Below are positions 33,514 through 44,104 of a stretch of 64,000 bases of DNA, piece after piece (positions within the stretch are counted from its first letter, which is position 1; each line of letters begins with the position of its first letter). Origin of the DNA: Bathynomus jamesi (lineage: Eukaryota > Arthropoda > Malacostraca > Isopoda > Cirolanidae); the NCBI GenBank assembly GCA_023014485.1, contig JAJOZX010009436.1, positions 94,955 through 158,954 on the forward strand. Reading direction: 5' to 3'. The notes under the pieces are model-generated. The model was not told where the DNA came from, did no database searches, and saw only the letters and a program-made list of their open reading frames with translations. Made by a program: the position numbers and the translations under genes.

Positions 33514-35798
33514 TTATTCATACAATGAATATGGAAAAAAGTTTATTGAGGAAGGAATGAAGTTTTTTTGCTTTCCGTCTGTGTTTTCTTCGGGCACGTC
33601 TCGCTTCAAACACCAGCAATAGTCCGCCAGCATATTGATATCCCAGTTTCCCTGGTACCTCTCTTCCATTATTTTGATATCTTGGTGAAATCGTTCACCC
33701 TGTTCCTCACTATAATCCCCGCAATTTTCAGGAAAATAGTCCAAGTGGGACCACAAAAAGTGCATTTTTATGGACATGCGCGACCCATGAGCTTTGAAAG
33801 CTTCCATCAAGTTTTCGACAACGGACTCGTATTCTGGACTTCTACGCTTGCCAAAAATCAGTGACAACTGATTTGAATGCCTGCCAGGCATTCTTCTCAG
33901 TTGGAGTCATTGCGTTTTCGAACTGAGTATCCTTGATCAAAGTTCGAATTTGAGGACCATCAAAAACCCCAGCATTTAGTTTAGCATCAGATATATGAGG
34001 AAATTTACTCTCGAGATATCGGAATGCTGAACCCTCCTTATTCATTGATTTGATGAAATTTTTCATCAAGCCCAGCTTAATATGAAGTGGTGGGAGCAAA
34101 ATTTTTGTTGGTGGTACAAGGGGCACTGAAACGACATTATGCGACCCAGGTTCAAAATTCTCTCTGGATGCCCATTCACGCTGTGCATAGTGCTTCTCAT
34201 CCGCTCGGCTATCCCATTTGCAGAGGAAACGGGTATTTCGTGTATCCCCCTTGCATTCCCAATACAAATGCCACAATCTGAAAAAAAATGAAAATATTTA
34301 AAGAATTTAGAGAATTTGTTCTATCAGATAAAAAAACCTATGCATTGGACTGTATCACTTCTGTGGGGAAGTTAAGTGTTCTTATACGCTCTCAAATAAC
34401 CTTTGGAAAAACAACATAGTCAATAGCAATAGTTTACTTATGATATTAGTATTACCTTCAAATCTCCACAGATCCTCCAGTTATGTTGGTCGTATACGAG
34501 AGCATCCAGTAAAATTTTCATGTTATGGTAGCTCTCAGTAAGTTGTACGGAATGTGCTACAGGGACTGATGCAACCCTATTCCCAATGTTGAGAAGTACT
34601 GCTTTCAAACTTCGTTTAGATGAGTCTATAAATAGCCTCCATTCTGATGCGTTATATGGCAGGCCCAAGGATTCGATTAGCCCCTCAACATTGCAGCAGT
34701 ACACTAAGGAAGAGGTATTTTTGTGCACTGCAAAAAACTTGCGGAATTCTTCCTCTCATTTCCTATACCAGGAGAATGTTGTTCCCGGAGCCAACAAGTT
34801 GTCCTCTCGAAGTCATGAGCCCCAGATCTCGGCAGCTAATTTGGAAAGTCCTAAATCCCTGGTAAGATCATTAAGTTTGGCCTGGTTGAGAGGCCTCGGC
34901 TCATTTGAAGCGGTATTTTGAGGTATATACGACTGGACTGGTCATTGGCATTGGTTATTGATTCATCATCAGAATCATCGAAGTCCAGGGTTTGAGGTGG
35001 GTCGGGTATTGGAATTCCAGGACCATGGGGTACAGGTCTCATAGCAGAAGGAATGTCAGGGTATACAACAATGTGTTTATTCTTCTTGTTAACTCCTGAA
35101 AATAGAAACACAGAAACATGGATATAAAACTTGTATATGAAATAGAAGAAGCATTCAGACAGTGGCGGCTCGTGAGGGAAGGCTGCGGTCTGTAAGATAT
35201 GAAATAGGTCGATGGAGTCTGTATATTTTCTTCTTTTTCATTCATATTGTCCATTCGGGGACAATATGAATGAAAAAGAAAGAAAATATACAATCATTGT
35301 ATATGTAAATGTAACTTGTATAACAATATGTATGTGTAAATGTATTTTCTATAACAATATGTATATGTAAATGTATGATTACATTATGGTGAATATTATG
35401 CTATATATGGTGAATATTACATTATGGTGAATATTATGTCAAGTTTCATACGAGGATTTCAAAATATTTAAGAAAAATAAATTTATAAGCCCACCTTGGA
35501 GGTTTGTCATGCAGAAATAGCAATCTGTCACGTGATCCTTTCCTTCTCTCCAAATCATGGGAATTCCAAAAGGCAAAGATTTCGCTCTGCCTTTGCTCCA
35601 TCTTCTCAAATTTTCAATGCACGTCTTGCAGCACATATGAGGGGCGAAATTTTTGTCCTGGTCCCCTAGCTTAATTCCAAAGTATGCTCTATACATTGTC
35701 TTCACAAATTTAGTGATTTGGGACTGGTTATTTGGCATGGTAACCGTCCCACATATGTAGCAGAATCTATTGGGATCATTTTTACACGCTCTATTCAT
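33514..35798 (-). pseudogene. three-exon copy of an unassigned, repeated arthropod gene family
   Basis: Exon 1 (35495-35798) starts MNRACKNDPNRFCYICG and has three cysteine pairs (CYIC, CCKTC, CYFC), probably zinc-binding; its donor is CAAG/GTGGGC. Exon 2 (34456-35095) follows acceptor TTTTCAG and carries VYPDIPSAMRPVPHGPG, an acidic DDSDDES stretch, and EWRLFIDSSKRSLKAVLL. It has one stop near 34750 and a frame shift near 34925. Exon 3 (33514-34277) carries FLCKWDSRADEKHY, LPPLHIKLGLMKNF and DYFPENCGDYSEEQGERFHQ, with a frameshift near 33845. This family recurs in arthropod genomes; its function is not known to me. Multiplicity suggests it is transposon-derived. Confidence 0.7.
35159..35291. 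repeat. hairpin with hAT-like end in an intron
   Basis: CAGTGGCGGCTCGTGAG, a typical hAT terminus, starts near 35160. A near-perfect hairpin follows, with about 30-bp arms (35222-35252 and 35258-35289, word GGACAATATGAATG) around CATTCG. It lies in the first intron of the preceding gene model. Confidence 0.6.
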
Positions 35799-35829
35799 TA
35801 TGAAATATTTTATCTATATGCCTGAAAAG

Positions 35830-36289
35830 TAAAAAAAGATATTATACAAGTGAAACAAGTGATGATAGATGTTACTGTTCCAATTCCGCTTTGACAAAAT
35901 CACGAAAAATTCTATTTTACTTATGAGGCCATAGCCGGATAACCTGAGCTGATTGAGAAAAACGGATTGCAGATTCGAAATCAGCAGGAAAAACTATAAG
36001 AATCACTTACAAAACCCTTGACAGCAAAATTGATGCATACCAGTGTTATATAACATTAATATTCACAGATACAATATAGGGTTCCCAAAAAATCAGTAGT
36101 CTCGGTGTCGGACTTTGGTAGGTGAGGTTCTTGGTTCGCTCCCGGCTGCTGGCGCCTAGGTTGGGTTGGGCGGCCACTCATCCTATTAATGTTAGGGCTC
36201 AGGTAACCTTTCGAGGACACTCACCCCCTACTACCCCCCACCACTGTGCGGAAATGAGTTCCGGATGTTGCCCGTTTTATGCATACAGT
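35830..36289. other. no recognised gene
   Basis: No coding frame could be recognised. An acceptor-like TTTTCAG on the minus strand near 35823 may belong to an untranslated first exon boundary of the preceding gene. Confidence 0.35.
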
Positions 36290-36485
36290 ATGATATTAAT
36301 GATTGAGGAGGGTCAGAAATTGGCACATCGCTCAGGCCAACTAATGCGGCCCATTGATCTAACTCCTGTATTATATATTATTATTATTATTACCAGCGCG
36401 GTCGGATTTTAATCCCTGACCTCAGTGTCTTTTCACTTCGTTTACAGGGATACGGGGTTACTAACTGAGCTACCGACGCTGGCCC
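36290..36485 (-). mobile_element. tRNA-derived SINE, copy 3
   Basis: On the minus strand: CGTCGGTAGCTCAGTTAG (A box), then a B-box-like GGTCAGGGATTAAAATCC, then a tail with GGGCCGCATTAGTTGG. It is the best preserved of the three copies. Confidence 0.65.
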
Positions 36486-36594
36486 GCATTCATTATAACT
36501 ACGTACCGTATTCGTCGGCTTATAAGACGCACTTTTTTTCCTTATAAATACCTTAAAAAATCGCCCTGCGTCTTAGAAGCCGAAAGTAGGAAGG

Positions 36595-37481
36595 ATGAAA
36601 CGTCCATCAATAGCACAAGTGTGTGAATGGGTGCTGAAGTCATGGCATGATGTTAAGACTGAAATTGTGGTCAAGTCCTTTAAAAAATGTGGTATAAGTA
36701 ATGCAATGGATGGCACTGAAGATCATTTATTGTATGAGAGTGACAGTGATACAAGTGAAGATGATGATGCAGCGCCGGCCTTAGGATATTTCGGGCCCTG
36801 TGCAGAGTATACTGTACGGGCCCCCCATGACACAAGTCAAATTGTTTTTCATTGCTAATCATTTTATTTTAGTAGATTGTTAACAAGTACAACAAGTAAA
36901 ATTTAACTACACAAGTGCACCTGTAACAGAATACCAACAGACCAACAGCCTTTACTATTATTACTACTTATTACTTTATTATTATCAAATATTTAAACTA
37001 TCATAAGAGGTTTCAACCAGCGCCGGCCTTAGGATATTTAATTAGGAATAGGATAATTCAATTTAATTAGGATATTCAACAAAAGTAAATACACAAAATA
37101 AAGTTTGTAAATATACAAAAAAGAAAATAATTTAATCAACTACAAATGAATATTTGGCAATTGTAATATAAGAATACTAAAACATAAAAGAATTAACTAG
37201 ATTTAATAAAATTTATTTTTTGTCATTTATAGCTTAAATATTCAATGCAATCATTAAGGCCATGATGGATCGGTGATCTGAAAATAAAAAATAATTACAT
37301 TAATTTACACCAATTTTGGCACTCTGACGTCGATGGTAAATTTCTGTGAAATTTTCGGGGCCCCTAAGTTGCGGGCCCTGTGCGACCGCACGGTTCGCAC
37401 ACCCCTAAGGCCGGCACTGGATGATGATTATGATGATGGGGATAATAATGATAATGTCAATAATGAATCTGAAGTTGATTA
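36595..37481 (+). pseudogene. pogo-like transposase C-terminus, interrupted
   Basis: The frame encodes VCEWVLKSWHDVKTEIVVKS and then FKKCGISNAMDGTED, typical of the end of pogo/Tigger transposases, then an acidic tail of D, E and S. The hAT-type insertion at 36770-37419 cuts the acidic tail, which resumes at 37420 with DDDYDD-like sequence and ends in ESEVD. The DDE domain is absent. Confidence 0.7.
36770..37419. mobile_element. hAT-type MITE inside the pogo-like element
   Basis: Inverted ends CAGCGCCGGCCTTAG and CTAAGGCCGGCACTG, inserted in a GATGATGATG run, so the duplication cannot be delimited. The left end recurs at 37018-37040, so the element contains a second partial copy of itself. 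Confidence 0.75.
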
Positions 37482-37769
37482 ATAACAAATAATAAGAGTA
37501 ATAATCATATTATCTTTCTTTATGGCTTTGGGTTTTCTTTTTATTGAATTTTACATATCCATTCTATTAACAATAAAGGCATCAAAAACTTTTTTTCTTG
37601 AATTTACCTTTCCAAAATTAAGGTGCGTCTTTCACGGCGCAGCGTCTTGTAAGCCATCAAATATGGTAAATATTTTGCTAATTAAATGGTTTCTTCGAAG
37701 GAATAGTAAAGTAAAAGTTGTCTGTCTACTTCGCTTTACAAAAAGTTAGTCCCCTCGAACGTCATTAAC

Positions 37770-38166
37770 TGTAGCAGAACCTCGTGTATTGGGTATACTA
37801 CCCGGTTAGGTTGCAGTAGTTGGGGTTAGGTTGTGGTTAGGTTGGTTAAATTTTAATTTTGCTTCTAATTAGATTAAGTAGAAGTGTTCATACCAAAAAA
37901 AAAAACTTACGATAGTTACCCGTAACTTTATGTTAATATTACACAGAATTAAACTAAAGGTATGGGTAAACCTTTAGTTTAATTCTGCGTTATACTAACA
38001 TAAAGTTACCGGTAAATATCGTAAGTTTTTTTGGTATGAACACTTCTACTTAATCTAATTAGAAGCAAAATTAAAATTTAACCAATCTAACCACAACCGA
38101 ACCTAACCTAACCAACCTAACCACAACTATGCAACCTAACCGGGTAGTGTACCACTACACGAGGTT
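37770..38166. repeat. large foldback element
   Basis: Near-identical inverted arms of about 190 bp. The outer word is CCTCGTGTA at the left and TACACGAGG at the right. The arms contain GGTTAGGTTG-type repeats, then AATTAGATTAAGTAGAAGTG, and meet at ACCTTTAGTTTAATTCTG. No coding potential. Confidence 0.9.
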
Positions 38167-38173
38167 CTTCCAC

Positions 38174-38250
38174 TCCCTGATGAGGTGTATCATTAAATAC
38201 TCGGAAGTTCTTGGAGTCGCTTTTCATTTTCTTTGTGGGTGTGCATCATT
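38174..38250 (+). repeat. CTGANGA...GAA repeat motif, copy 4
   Basis: CCCTGATGAGGTGTATC, then AATACTCGGAAGTTCTTGG, ending CTTTGTGGGTGTGCATC. It directly follows the foldback element. The sequence from 38260 to 38530 has no recognised gene. Confidence 0.6.
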
Positions 38251-38559
38251 TCAAATCTTCCTTTAGAAAAGAAAGGTTTGAAATTGCAGAGATTGAGAGT
38301 TCTTGGTCTAGTTTGTGTAGAGCGAGTCAACGGTGGTAAGAATTTGCTTGTGATTGGAACGGGTGGGTGCGTGTTGGCACAAAGAGGGAACCCTAATTTG
38401 TGGTGCACTTTGCTACTAAGGTATCATGAACCCGGACCCCGCCTGTCTGCAGTGCAAACCAATGATACAAGCAAGGAAACTACTATAAATTGATCGCATT
38501 TGGAATATGATAACACAAAAGCATTGTTGCTTTCAGTGGTGAGGAGCCACGTACCGAAG

Positions 38560-38705
38560 TCTCATTAGTGCGTTGGCCCTCTGTGTACTTCCTTGGCAGG
38601 TCGTGGTTCGGATTCCACGTTAAGCTGTAGTCCAAGGTGGGACGAAAAATTTGACTTTCGGCAGAATGAATAATTCTGGCGGAAGCAAAACCAGGGTAAC
38701 ATTGA
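38560..38705 (+). mobile_element. SINE fragment, tRNA-Ser/Leu-like family
   Basis: Contains GTGGTTCGGATTCCACG (B box), then CCAAGGTGGGACG and GGCGGAAGCAAAACCA. The tRNA-like head is eroded. Same family as 32782-33060 and 47690-47950. Confidence 0.65.
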
Positions 38706-39519
38706 TGTTTTTGGTTGTGTGACTTTCTCTGTATAGACAAAACGTTATGTGACGCAGAAGACCTCTACTTGGGGTGTGAATCATCTCAGGGTCACTACAT
38801 TATATTCTCTTCCTATAACTAATGCAAAAAAAAGACCTTGGTTTAACTTAACTTGTTCTAATGCTATCCGCAACAGACAGGAGGCTTTCAGAAGGTATCG
38901 TCGCCATCCACCTCCTGACTCTCACTCAGCCTATTTTTTACCCGGAATCATGCAAAATCTGTCCTTCGACTCGCCAAAAATTCTTCATCCAACAAAAATG
39001 TGAAAACCTATCCAATTCAATTCTTCTCGCTCTTTCTGGCACCCAGCCAAGAACCTCTCCGACAACTTTACTTCTTCTTTCCCTCCTCTTTTCCATTCCG
39101 AAGGCTCAGTTGCCATCTCTTCTCCTGTCAAAGTTGAAACTCTTCGCTCAAAACTTTCGCCTCCAACTCAACTCTGGACGATTCCGGGGCTGTTCTTCCA
39201 TCTCCTCCTCCTTCTGACTTTGTTATGTCTGAAATTAGAATCTCATCCAAAGATGTTCCTTCTACCCTATCTGGTCTCAACTCTAGGAAGTCGTACGGTC
39301 CTGATGGTACTCCTTCTGTTGTTCTCAAGAACTGTGCTTCTGTACTGACACCTTGCCAAGTCAAACTCTTCGTCTTTGTTTTTCATCTGATACTTTCCTT
39401 TCCTGCTGGAAGTTCGCTTTCATTCAGCCTGTCCTAAAGAAGGGTGACTACTATCAACTCTCCAACTATCATCCAATTGCTTTGTTTTCTGCCTTTCTAA
39501 AGTTTTTTAATCTATCCTT

Positions 39520-39934
39520 TGTAGCTGGTTCCTTCTTGGTGCTACTTGTAGTTGCCGGGAAGAATGAAGGATACGAGAGGCAGTCTATCTCTTTTAGGGG
39601 TATCTCTTTTAGGGGCCTCTCGTGTCCTCTCTCTCCCTGTCGTTGGAAGGTTAGCATCTTGAAGGAAAAGCCGGTCGTTTTCAGAGTTTATTGAGTTCTT
39701 GGTTGGCTGGGGTTATTTTACAGAAGATTTTGTTATTCTATATACAGCTGAATTAATTAAATATATATATATATATATATACAAATTATGTACAATACTT
39801 ATTTATAAAGATTATATATGATTCTTAAAATTACACAATGATAAATATATACAATTTGGTACGCGCAAAATGGTTTGTCGGTAACTAATATAAAAAATAA
39901 TATAAATGCGGAAAATTAACTGCGCGGCCCCACA
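39520..39934 (-). repeat. 3' LTR (lower-coordinate copy)
   Basis: 415 bp, containing a (TA)n tract near 39762-39780. It differs from the other LTR by small indels in simple runs. A purine-rich GGGTGGGCAG lies just outside it on the minus strand, a possible polypurine tract. Confidence 0.85.
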
Positions 39935-40204
39935 CTACTGCCCACCCGAGAAGCGGAGCACGTATATCAAAAGTAGAAATATTCGGGTCTTGATTTGAAT
40001 CGGATCCTTCGTCCAGCTCGCGTTGATCCTCGGTCGGCCTCGTTTCGGTTGTTGCGTTGTCCTGCGCGCCCGTCCTGAGGTCTGTATTTGCTACCTCCGA
40101 GGTGCGTCCTCCATCGTCCTTTTTCCTTGCGTGCTTTTTCTCCGATCCGATGTCGTCCGATTTGCGCCCGGTACCTGTGTGGGACCTGAAACTATATAAG
40201 CGGT

Positions 40205-40803
40205 TTAAAGTGTGGTTTTGGTGATTGAAGCGCTTAAAGTTGGTTTGGTTGATGAGCGGCTTAAAGTTTGGTTTGGTTGATTGAAGCGGCTTAAAGTTTG
40301 GTTTGGTTGATTGAAGCGGCTTAAAGTTTGGTTTGGTTGATTGAAGCGGCTTAAAGTTTGGTTTGGTTGATTGAAGCGGCTTAAAGTTTGGTTTGGTTGA
40401 TTGAAGCGGCTTAAAGTTTGGTTTGGTTGATTGAAGCGGCTTAAAGTTTGGTTTGGTTGATTGAAGCGGCTTAAAGTTTGGTTTGGTTGATTGAAGCGGC
40501 TTAAAGTTTGGTTTGGTTGATTGAAGCGGCTTAAAGTTTGGTTTCTTCGGATGTTATTCTGGAAATGTGGAATTGTGCCTCCATGATGGAGAACCATCCT
40601 GCGGCCGACGCTTCAAAGAACGTGGGTGGCTTGATGGTGACATGGTGCACTCCTGATTCCATCTTGCGGGAATGTAATTCGGGTCTGCTGCTGCTTCGGT
40701 TCCGACCGGCTACTACGGGTGGGCGGCGAAGAGGCGTGGCTTCGGTTTGTTTCGCCCGGCGACTGACTGAAGGATGCTGCTTCCGCTGGCTGCTTCGGGT
40801 CAC
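40205..40803 (-). pseudogene. Gypsy-like gag N-terminus running into a minisatellite
   Basis: The 90-residue frame 40531-40803 contains IKPPTFFEASAAGWFSIMEA and QFHISRITSEETK, the beginning typical of Gypsy-type Gag proteins. Soon afterwards it enters the 30-bp tandem array, which in the overlapping frame encodes repeats of NQPNQTLSRF. No capsid C-terminus, nucleocapsid or pol is present. The repeat-coded part is probably not a real Gag continuation. Confidence 0.6.
40247..40543. repeat. 30-bp minisatellite, about ten units
   Basis: The unit GGCTTAAAGTTTGG plus TTTGGTTGATTGAAGC is repeated almost without change, with degenerate partial units at the left end near 40210-40255. There are no unique spacers. 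Confidence 0.95.
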
Positions 40804-40818
40804 TCCGGGGTCACCAAT

Positions 40819-41230
40819 TGTAGCTGGTTCCTTCTTGGTGCTACTTGTAGTTGCCGGAAGAATGAAGGATACGAGAGGCAGTCTATCTCTTTTAGGGGTA
40901 TCTCTTTTAGGGGCCTCTCGTGTCCTCTTCTCTCCCTGTCGTTTGGAAGGTTAGCATCTTGAAGGAAAAGCCGGTCGTTTTCAGAGTTTATTGAGTTCTT
41001 GGTTGGCTGGGGTTATTTTACAGAAGATTTTGTTATTCTATATACAGCTGAATTAATTAAATATATATATATATATAAATTTATGTACAATACTTATTTA
41101 TAAAGATTATATATGATTCTTAAAATTACACAATGATAAAATATATACAATTTGGTACGCGCAAAATTGGTTTGTCGGTAACTAATATAAAAATAATATA
41201 AATGCGGAAAATTAACTGCGCGGCCCCACA
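40819..41230 (-). repeat. 5' LTR (higher-coordinate copy)
   Basis: 412 bp, near-identical to the other LTR. On the minus strand it precedes the putative primer-binding site and gag start. Confidence 0.85.
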
Positions 41231-42510
41231 CCTTAATAGGAAGATCCTTAAGCACCTCGTAATCTTCTTTCAGATCGTCAGTATGGGTTCCGCAAGGGAC
41301 GCTCTACTGGCGATCTTCTTGCATATCTCTCTGAATCTTGGTTATTCTCCTTTCGGGATTTCGGTGAAACTTTTGCTATTGCGCTAGACATATCAAAAAC
41401 TTTTGACAGAGTCTGGCACAAATCTTCAATTTCGAAACTGTCCTTCGGTTTCTATCCTTCTGTCTGTGCCGATCTATCTGGCCGATCTATAACTGCGGTT
41501 GCAGATGGCCACTGTTCTTCTCCTGAAGCTATTAACAGTGGTGTTCCTCAGGGTTCTGTCCTGTCACCCACTTTTTTCCTTTATTTATGAATGATCTATT
41601 AAGTCGTGCTTCCTGTCCTATCCACCTCTATGTTGATGATTCAACCCTTCACTTCTCCACCTATTTCACAAAGCGTCCCTCTCAACAGTCACTGCGTGAT
41701 TCACGTACGACGGCAATGGTACACCTGACCTCTGATCTTTCTGCCATTTCTGATTGGGACAGAGAAAAACTTGTAGCTTTCAATACCTCAAAAACTCAGT
41801 TCCTTCATCTGTCGTTACAATCTTCCACACGACTATCCCCTTACCTTCAACAATACACAATTCAATCCTTCCTCTTCTCTTAACATCCTTGGCGTTTCCT
41901 CTTCTCGTGATCTTTCCTGGAAAGATTACAAATATCCACTTTCCAAAATAGCTTCTAAAAGATTAGGTGTGCTGTACCGGCTCTGCAGGTTCTTCGCCCC
42001 AGCTCAGTTGCTCCCTCTGTACAGGGGTCTTGTCCGCTCCTGTATAGAGTACGGTTCTCATGTGTGGGGTGGCTCAACCCACACAGCCGTACTTGACCGG
42101 GTGGAATCAGGCTTTTCGTCTCATCACATCCCCGCCTCTTACTTACTGTCTTGAATTTATCTCTGTTCGCCGCAATGTTGCCTCACTCTCTCTTTACTAC
42201 CGTTATTATAGCGGACACTGCTCTTCTGAAACCTCTAACTACATGCATCCTCCTTTAAGAGAGCACGCAGCACCAGACTTTCTACACATTATCATCCCTA
42301 TTCTGTCCAACTCTCTAATGGAAGGGTTAATCGATATTTTCAATCTTTCATCTACTCAACCGGTGAACTCTGGAACAATCTTTCTCAAGCCATCTTTTCC
42401 CCTCTATATGACTTTTAATCTTTCAAACACAGTGTCCAGGCATCTTGAAAACCCTAAACCTTCATTTTGGCTTTCTTCTTCCATTGTAGTTGGGTGAGTT
42501 GTAGGTGTTC

Positions 42511-42563
<53 letters not shown>

Positions 42564-42570
42564 ATATATA

Positions 42571-43482
42571 CAGGGCGTCCCAAAAAAATGTATACACACT
42601 TTAACAGCTGATAGCTCAATTGATGTTTCTTTCTTTCCAAGTTAAACCCATTAGAATTAATAATGGCAGTCAGACTAAGCTTTGAACAAAGGAAATTCAT
42701 TCTAAAATGCTACTGGAAGTGTGAAAACGCAGTTGAAGTGCAAAGACAGTTTAGGAGGGAATTTCAAACAGATCCACCAACGCGACTTACCATCACTCGA
42801 ATTAGAGATAAGTTTGAAGCCGATGGAACTGTTCAGAATGTCCACAAGAAGCGTTCCGGAAGACCACGGACATCGACAAGCCCCACAAAGCAAGAAAGAG
42901 TACTGGAAACGTATCACCAAAGTCCAAGAAAATCTGTGCGGCAAGCGAGTCGTGAGGTAGGAATTTCAGAATCGTCTGTCCAACGCATTTTGAAGCGCTG
43001 TCAATGGAAAAGTTACATTCCAAGATTAGTCCATGCTATTAATGAAGATGATGATCCGGACCGAAGAGTGGAGTATTGCGAGTGGTACTTGGCACGATGT
43101 GGATGTGGATTGGACGAAGGGGTTTCGTAGAATACCCTCCGCGTTCACCAGACCTCACACCACTAGACTTTTTTTTATGGGGATACTTAAAAGACAAAGT
43201 CTACGCTATAAAACCTGCAACAGTCGCTGAATTGAGAGCAGCCATTGAACGAGAATGCACACAAATACCAAACGAAATGTTTCGTGATGTTTGCGATTCC
43301 ATTGCTTCGCGTTATCAGCAGTGCCTGGTGGACCAGAACGGACGTCAGTTTGAAAACAGGCGTTGACAAAACAATTAAATAATGTCTGTAGATTCTATTA
43401 CATTTTGAAAATGAAATGTATTTTAATAAACACTGCCTTTATAATTATTTAAAGTGTGTATACATTTTTTTGGGACGCCCTG
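42571..43482 (+). mobile_element. internally deleted mariner/Tc1-like element, copy 2
   Basis: 912 bp with the same CAGGGCGTCCCAAAAAAATG ends as copy 1, inserted in (TA)n. The same internal junction (GGATGTGGATTGGACG) is present, so both copies descend from one deleted master. Confidence 0.9.
42663..43366 (+). pseudogene. mariner transposase with deleted core, copy 2
   Basis: The frame 42663-43130 encodes the DNA-binding half ([19 protein letters not shown]). The tail is preserved in another frame (43076-43366) with YPPRSPDLTPLDFFLWGYLK and ASRYQQCLVDQNGRQF. The two conserved aspartates of the central catalytic domain are absent. It is slightly better preserved than copy 1, which lacks a codon in DEDDPD and part of LVDQ. 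Confidence 0.85.
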
Positions 43483-43504
43483 TATATATATATATATATA
43501 TATG

Positions 43505-43680
43505 TCTGTATTACACACCGACCGTGCTTGGAGCAAGAAACTCTTCTGGCATATTAAAGCCACTATAGTTCAAATAGGTAATGTAAATGGCAAATACTGA
43601 AGTTTTTCTTTTTCATGACGGAAGCCCAACGTGGGCAACGGGTCACTATCAAAGAGGCCCCAAAATATAGCTTCCCTCAC
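43505..43680. repeat. single arm of the 46.6-kb foldback family
   Basis: ACCGACCGTGCTTGGAGCAAG, AACTCTTCTGG, CACTATAGTT and CCCAACGTGGGCAACGGG match one arm of the palindrome at 46585-46925. Again it starts at a (TA)n tract. Confidence 0.75.
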
Positions 43681-43905
43681 CAGCCATCTACTAAACAAAT
43701 ATGCTTAGCACATAGGATCCAGATTTTGGACAGGGTCTAGGGTATCAAGATAACCTTGACAACTACATTCATAACCCTAATTGGAGACTTCAGACGGTTG
43801 AATGCATGCCTCCATGTCTGTTTCAGCTACTCCCGAAGTGTTCCTATTTCTAAAATTTTAGGAACACAAGGAAAACATTATCAATATACAATTCTTTTTC
43901 CCACC

Positions 43906-43940
<35 letters not shown>

Positions 43941-44104
43941 CATGGGGTCAATTACTGAGTTTCTCTTACTATTACTATTACTTTTGATTCCTTCTGTTAC
44001 TATTACTTGGTCATCTATTACTATTACTTTTGTATGTTGGGTACTTCACTAATTTGAAAAGGATCTTTATGTCTATTTAAATGCAATTAGAAGCAGTGTG
44101 TTAA

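Larger units (their letters stand above)
36506..37666 (+). mobile_element. pogo/Tigger-like element, deleted
   Basis: Inverted ends CCGTATTCGTCGGCTTATAA and its degraded inverse at 37618-37666, between TA dinucleotides. Only the 3' end of the transposase frame remains (36595-36770), and it is split by a hAT-type insertion. Confidence 0.75.
39520..41230 (-). mobile_element. short LTR retrotransposon, Gypsy-like, non-autonomous
   Basis: Two direct repeats of about 413 bp bound a 0.9-kb interior. The host LINE shows CCTT on both sides (39516-39519 and 41231-41234). In the minus orientation the LTRs start TGTGGGG and end CTACA. After the 5' LTR comes TTGGTGACCCCGGAG, a plausible primer-binding site. 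The interior has a gag start and a 30-bp minisatellite but no pol. Short size and missing pol imply dependence on a related autonomous element. Confidence 0.85.
38750..42490 (+). pseudogene. LINE ORF2 split by an LTR element
   Basis: The left part (38750-39515) encodes AKKRPWFNLTCSNAIRNRQ, LNSRKSYGPDGTP and VLKKGDYYQLSNY, the pre-RT and first RT blocks. After the LTR element (39520-41230) the gene resumes with LDISKTFDRVWHK (about 41380-41418), SGVPQGSVLSP, HLYVDDSTLHF (catalytic aspartates) and YRGLVRSCIEYGSHVWGGS. Frame changes occur near 38990, 39350, 41390 and 41880. It is a Jockey/CR1-group RT but a different family from the (CT)n-flanked LINEs. The end lies near a (TA)n tract at 42512. 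Confidence 0.8.

Noticed and set aside
40247..40543. CRISPR-like array of 30-bp repeats
   Set aside because: Units are contiguous with no spacers and lie inside an LTR element of an animal genome.
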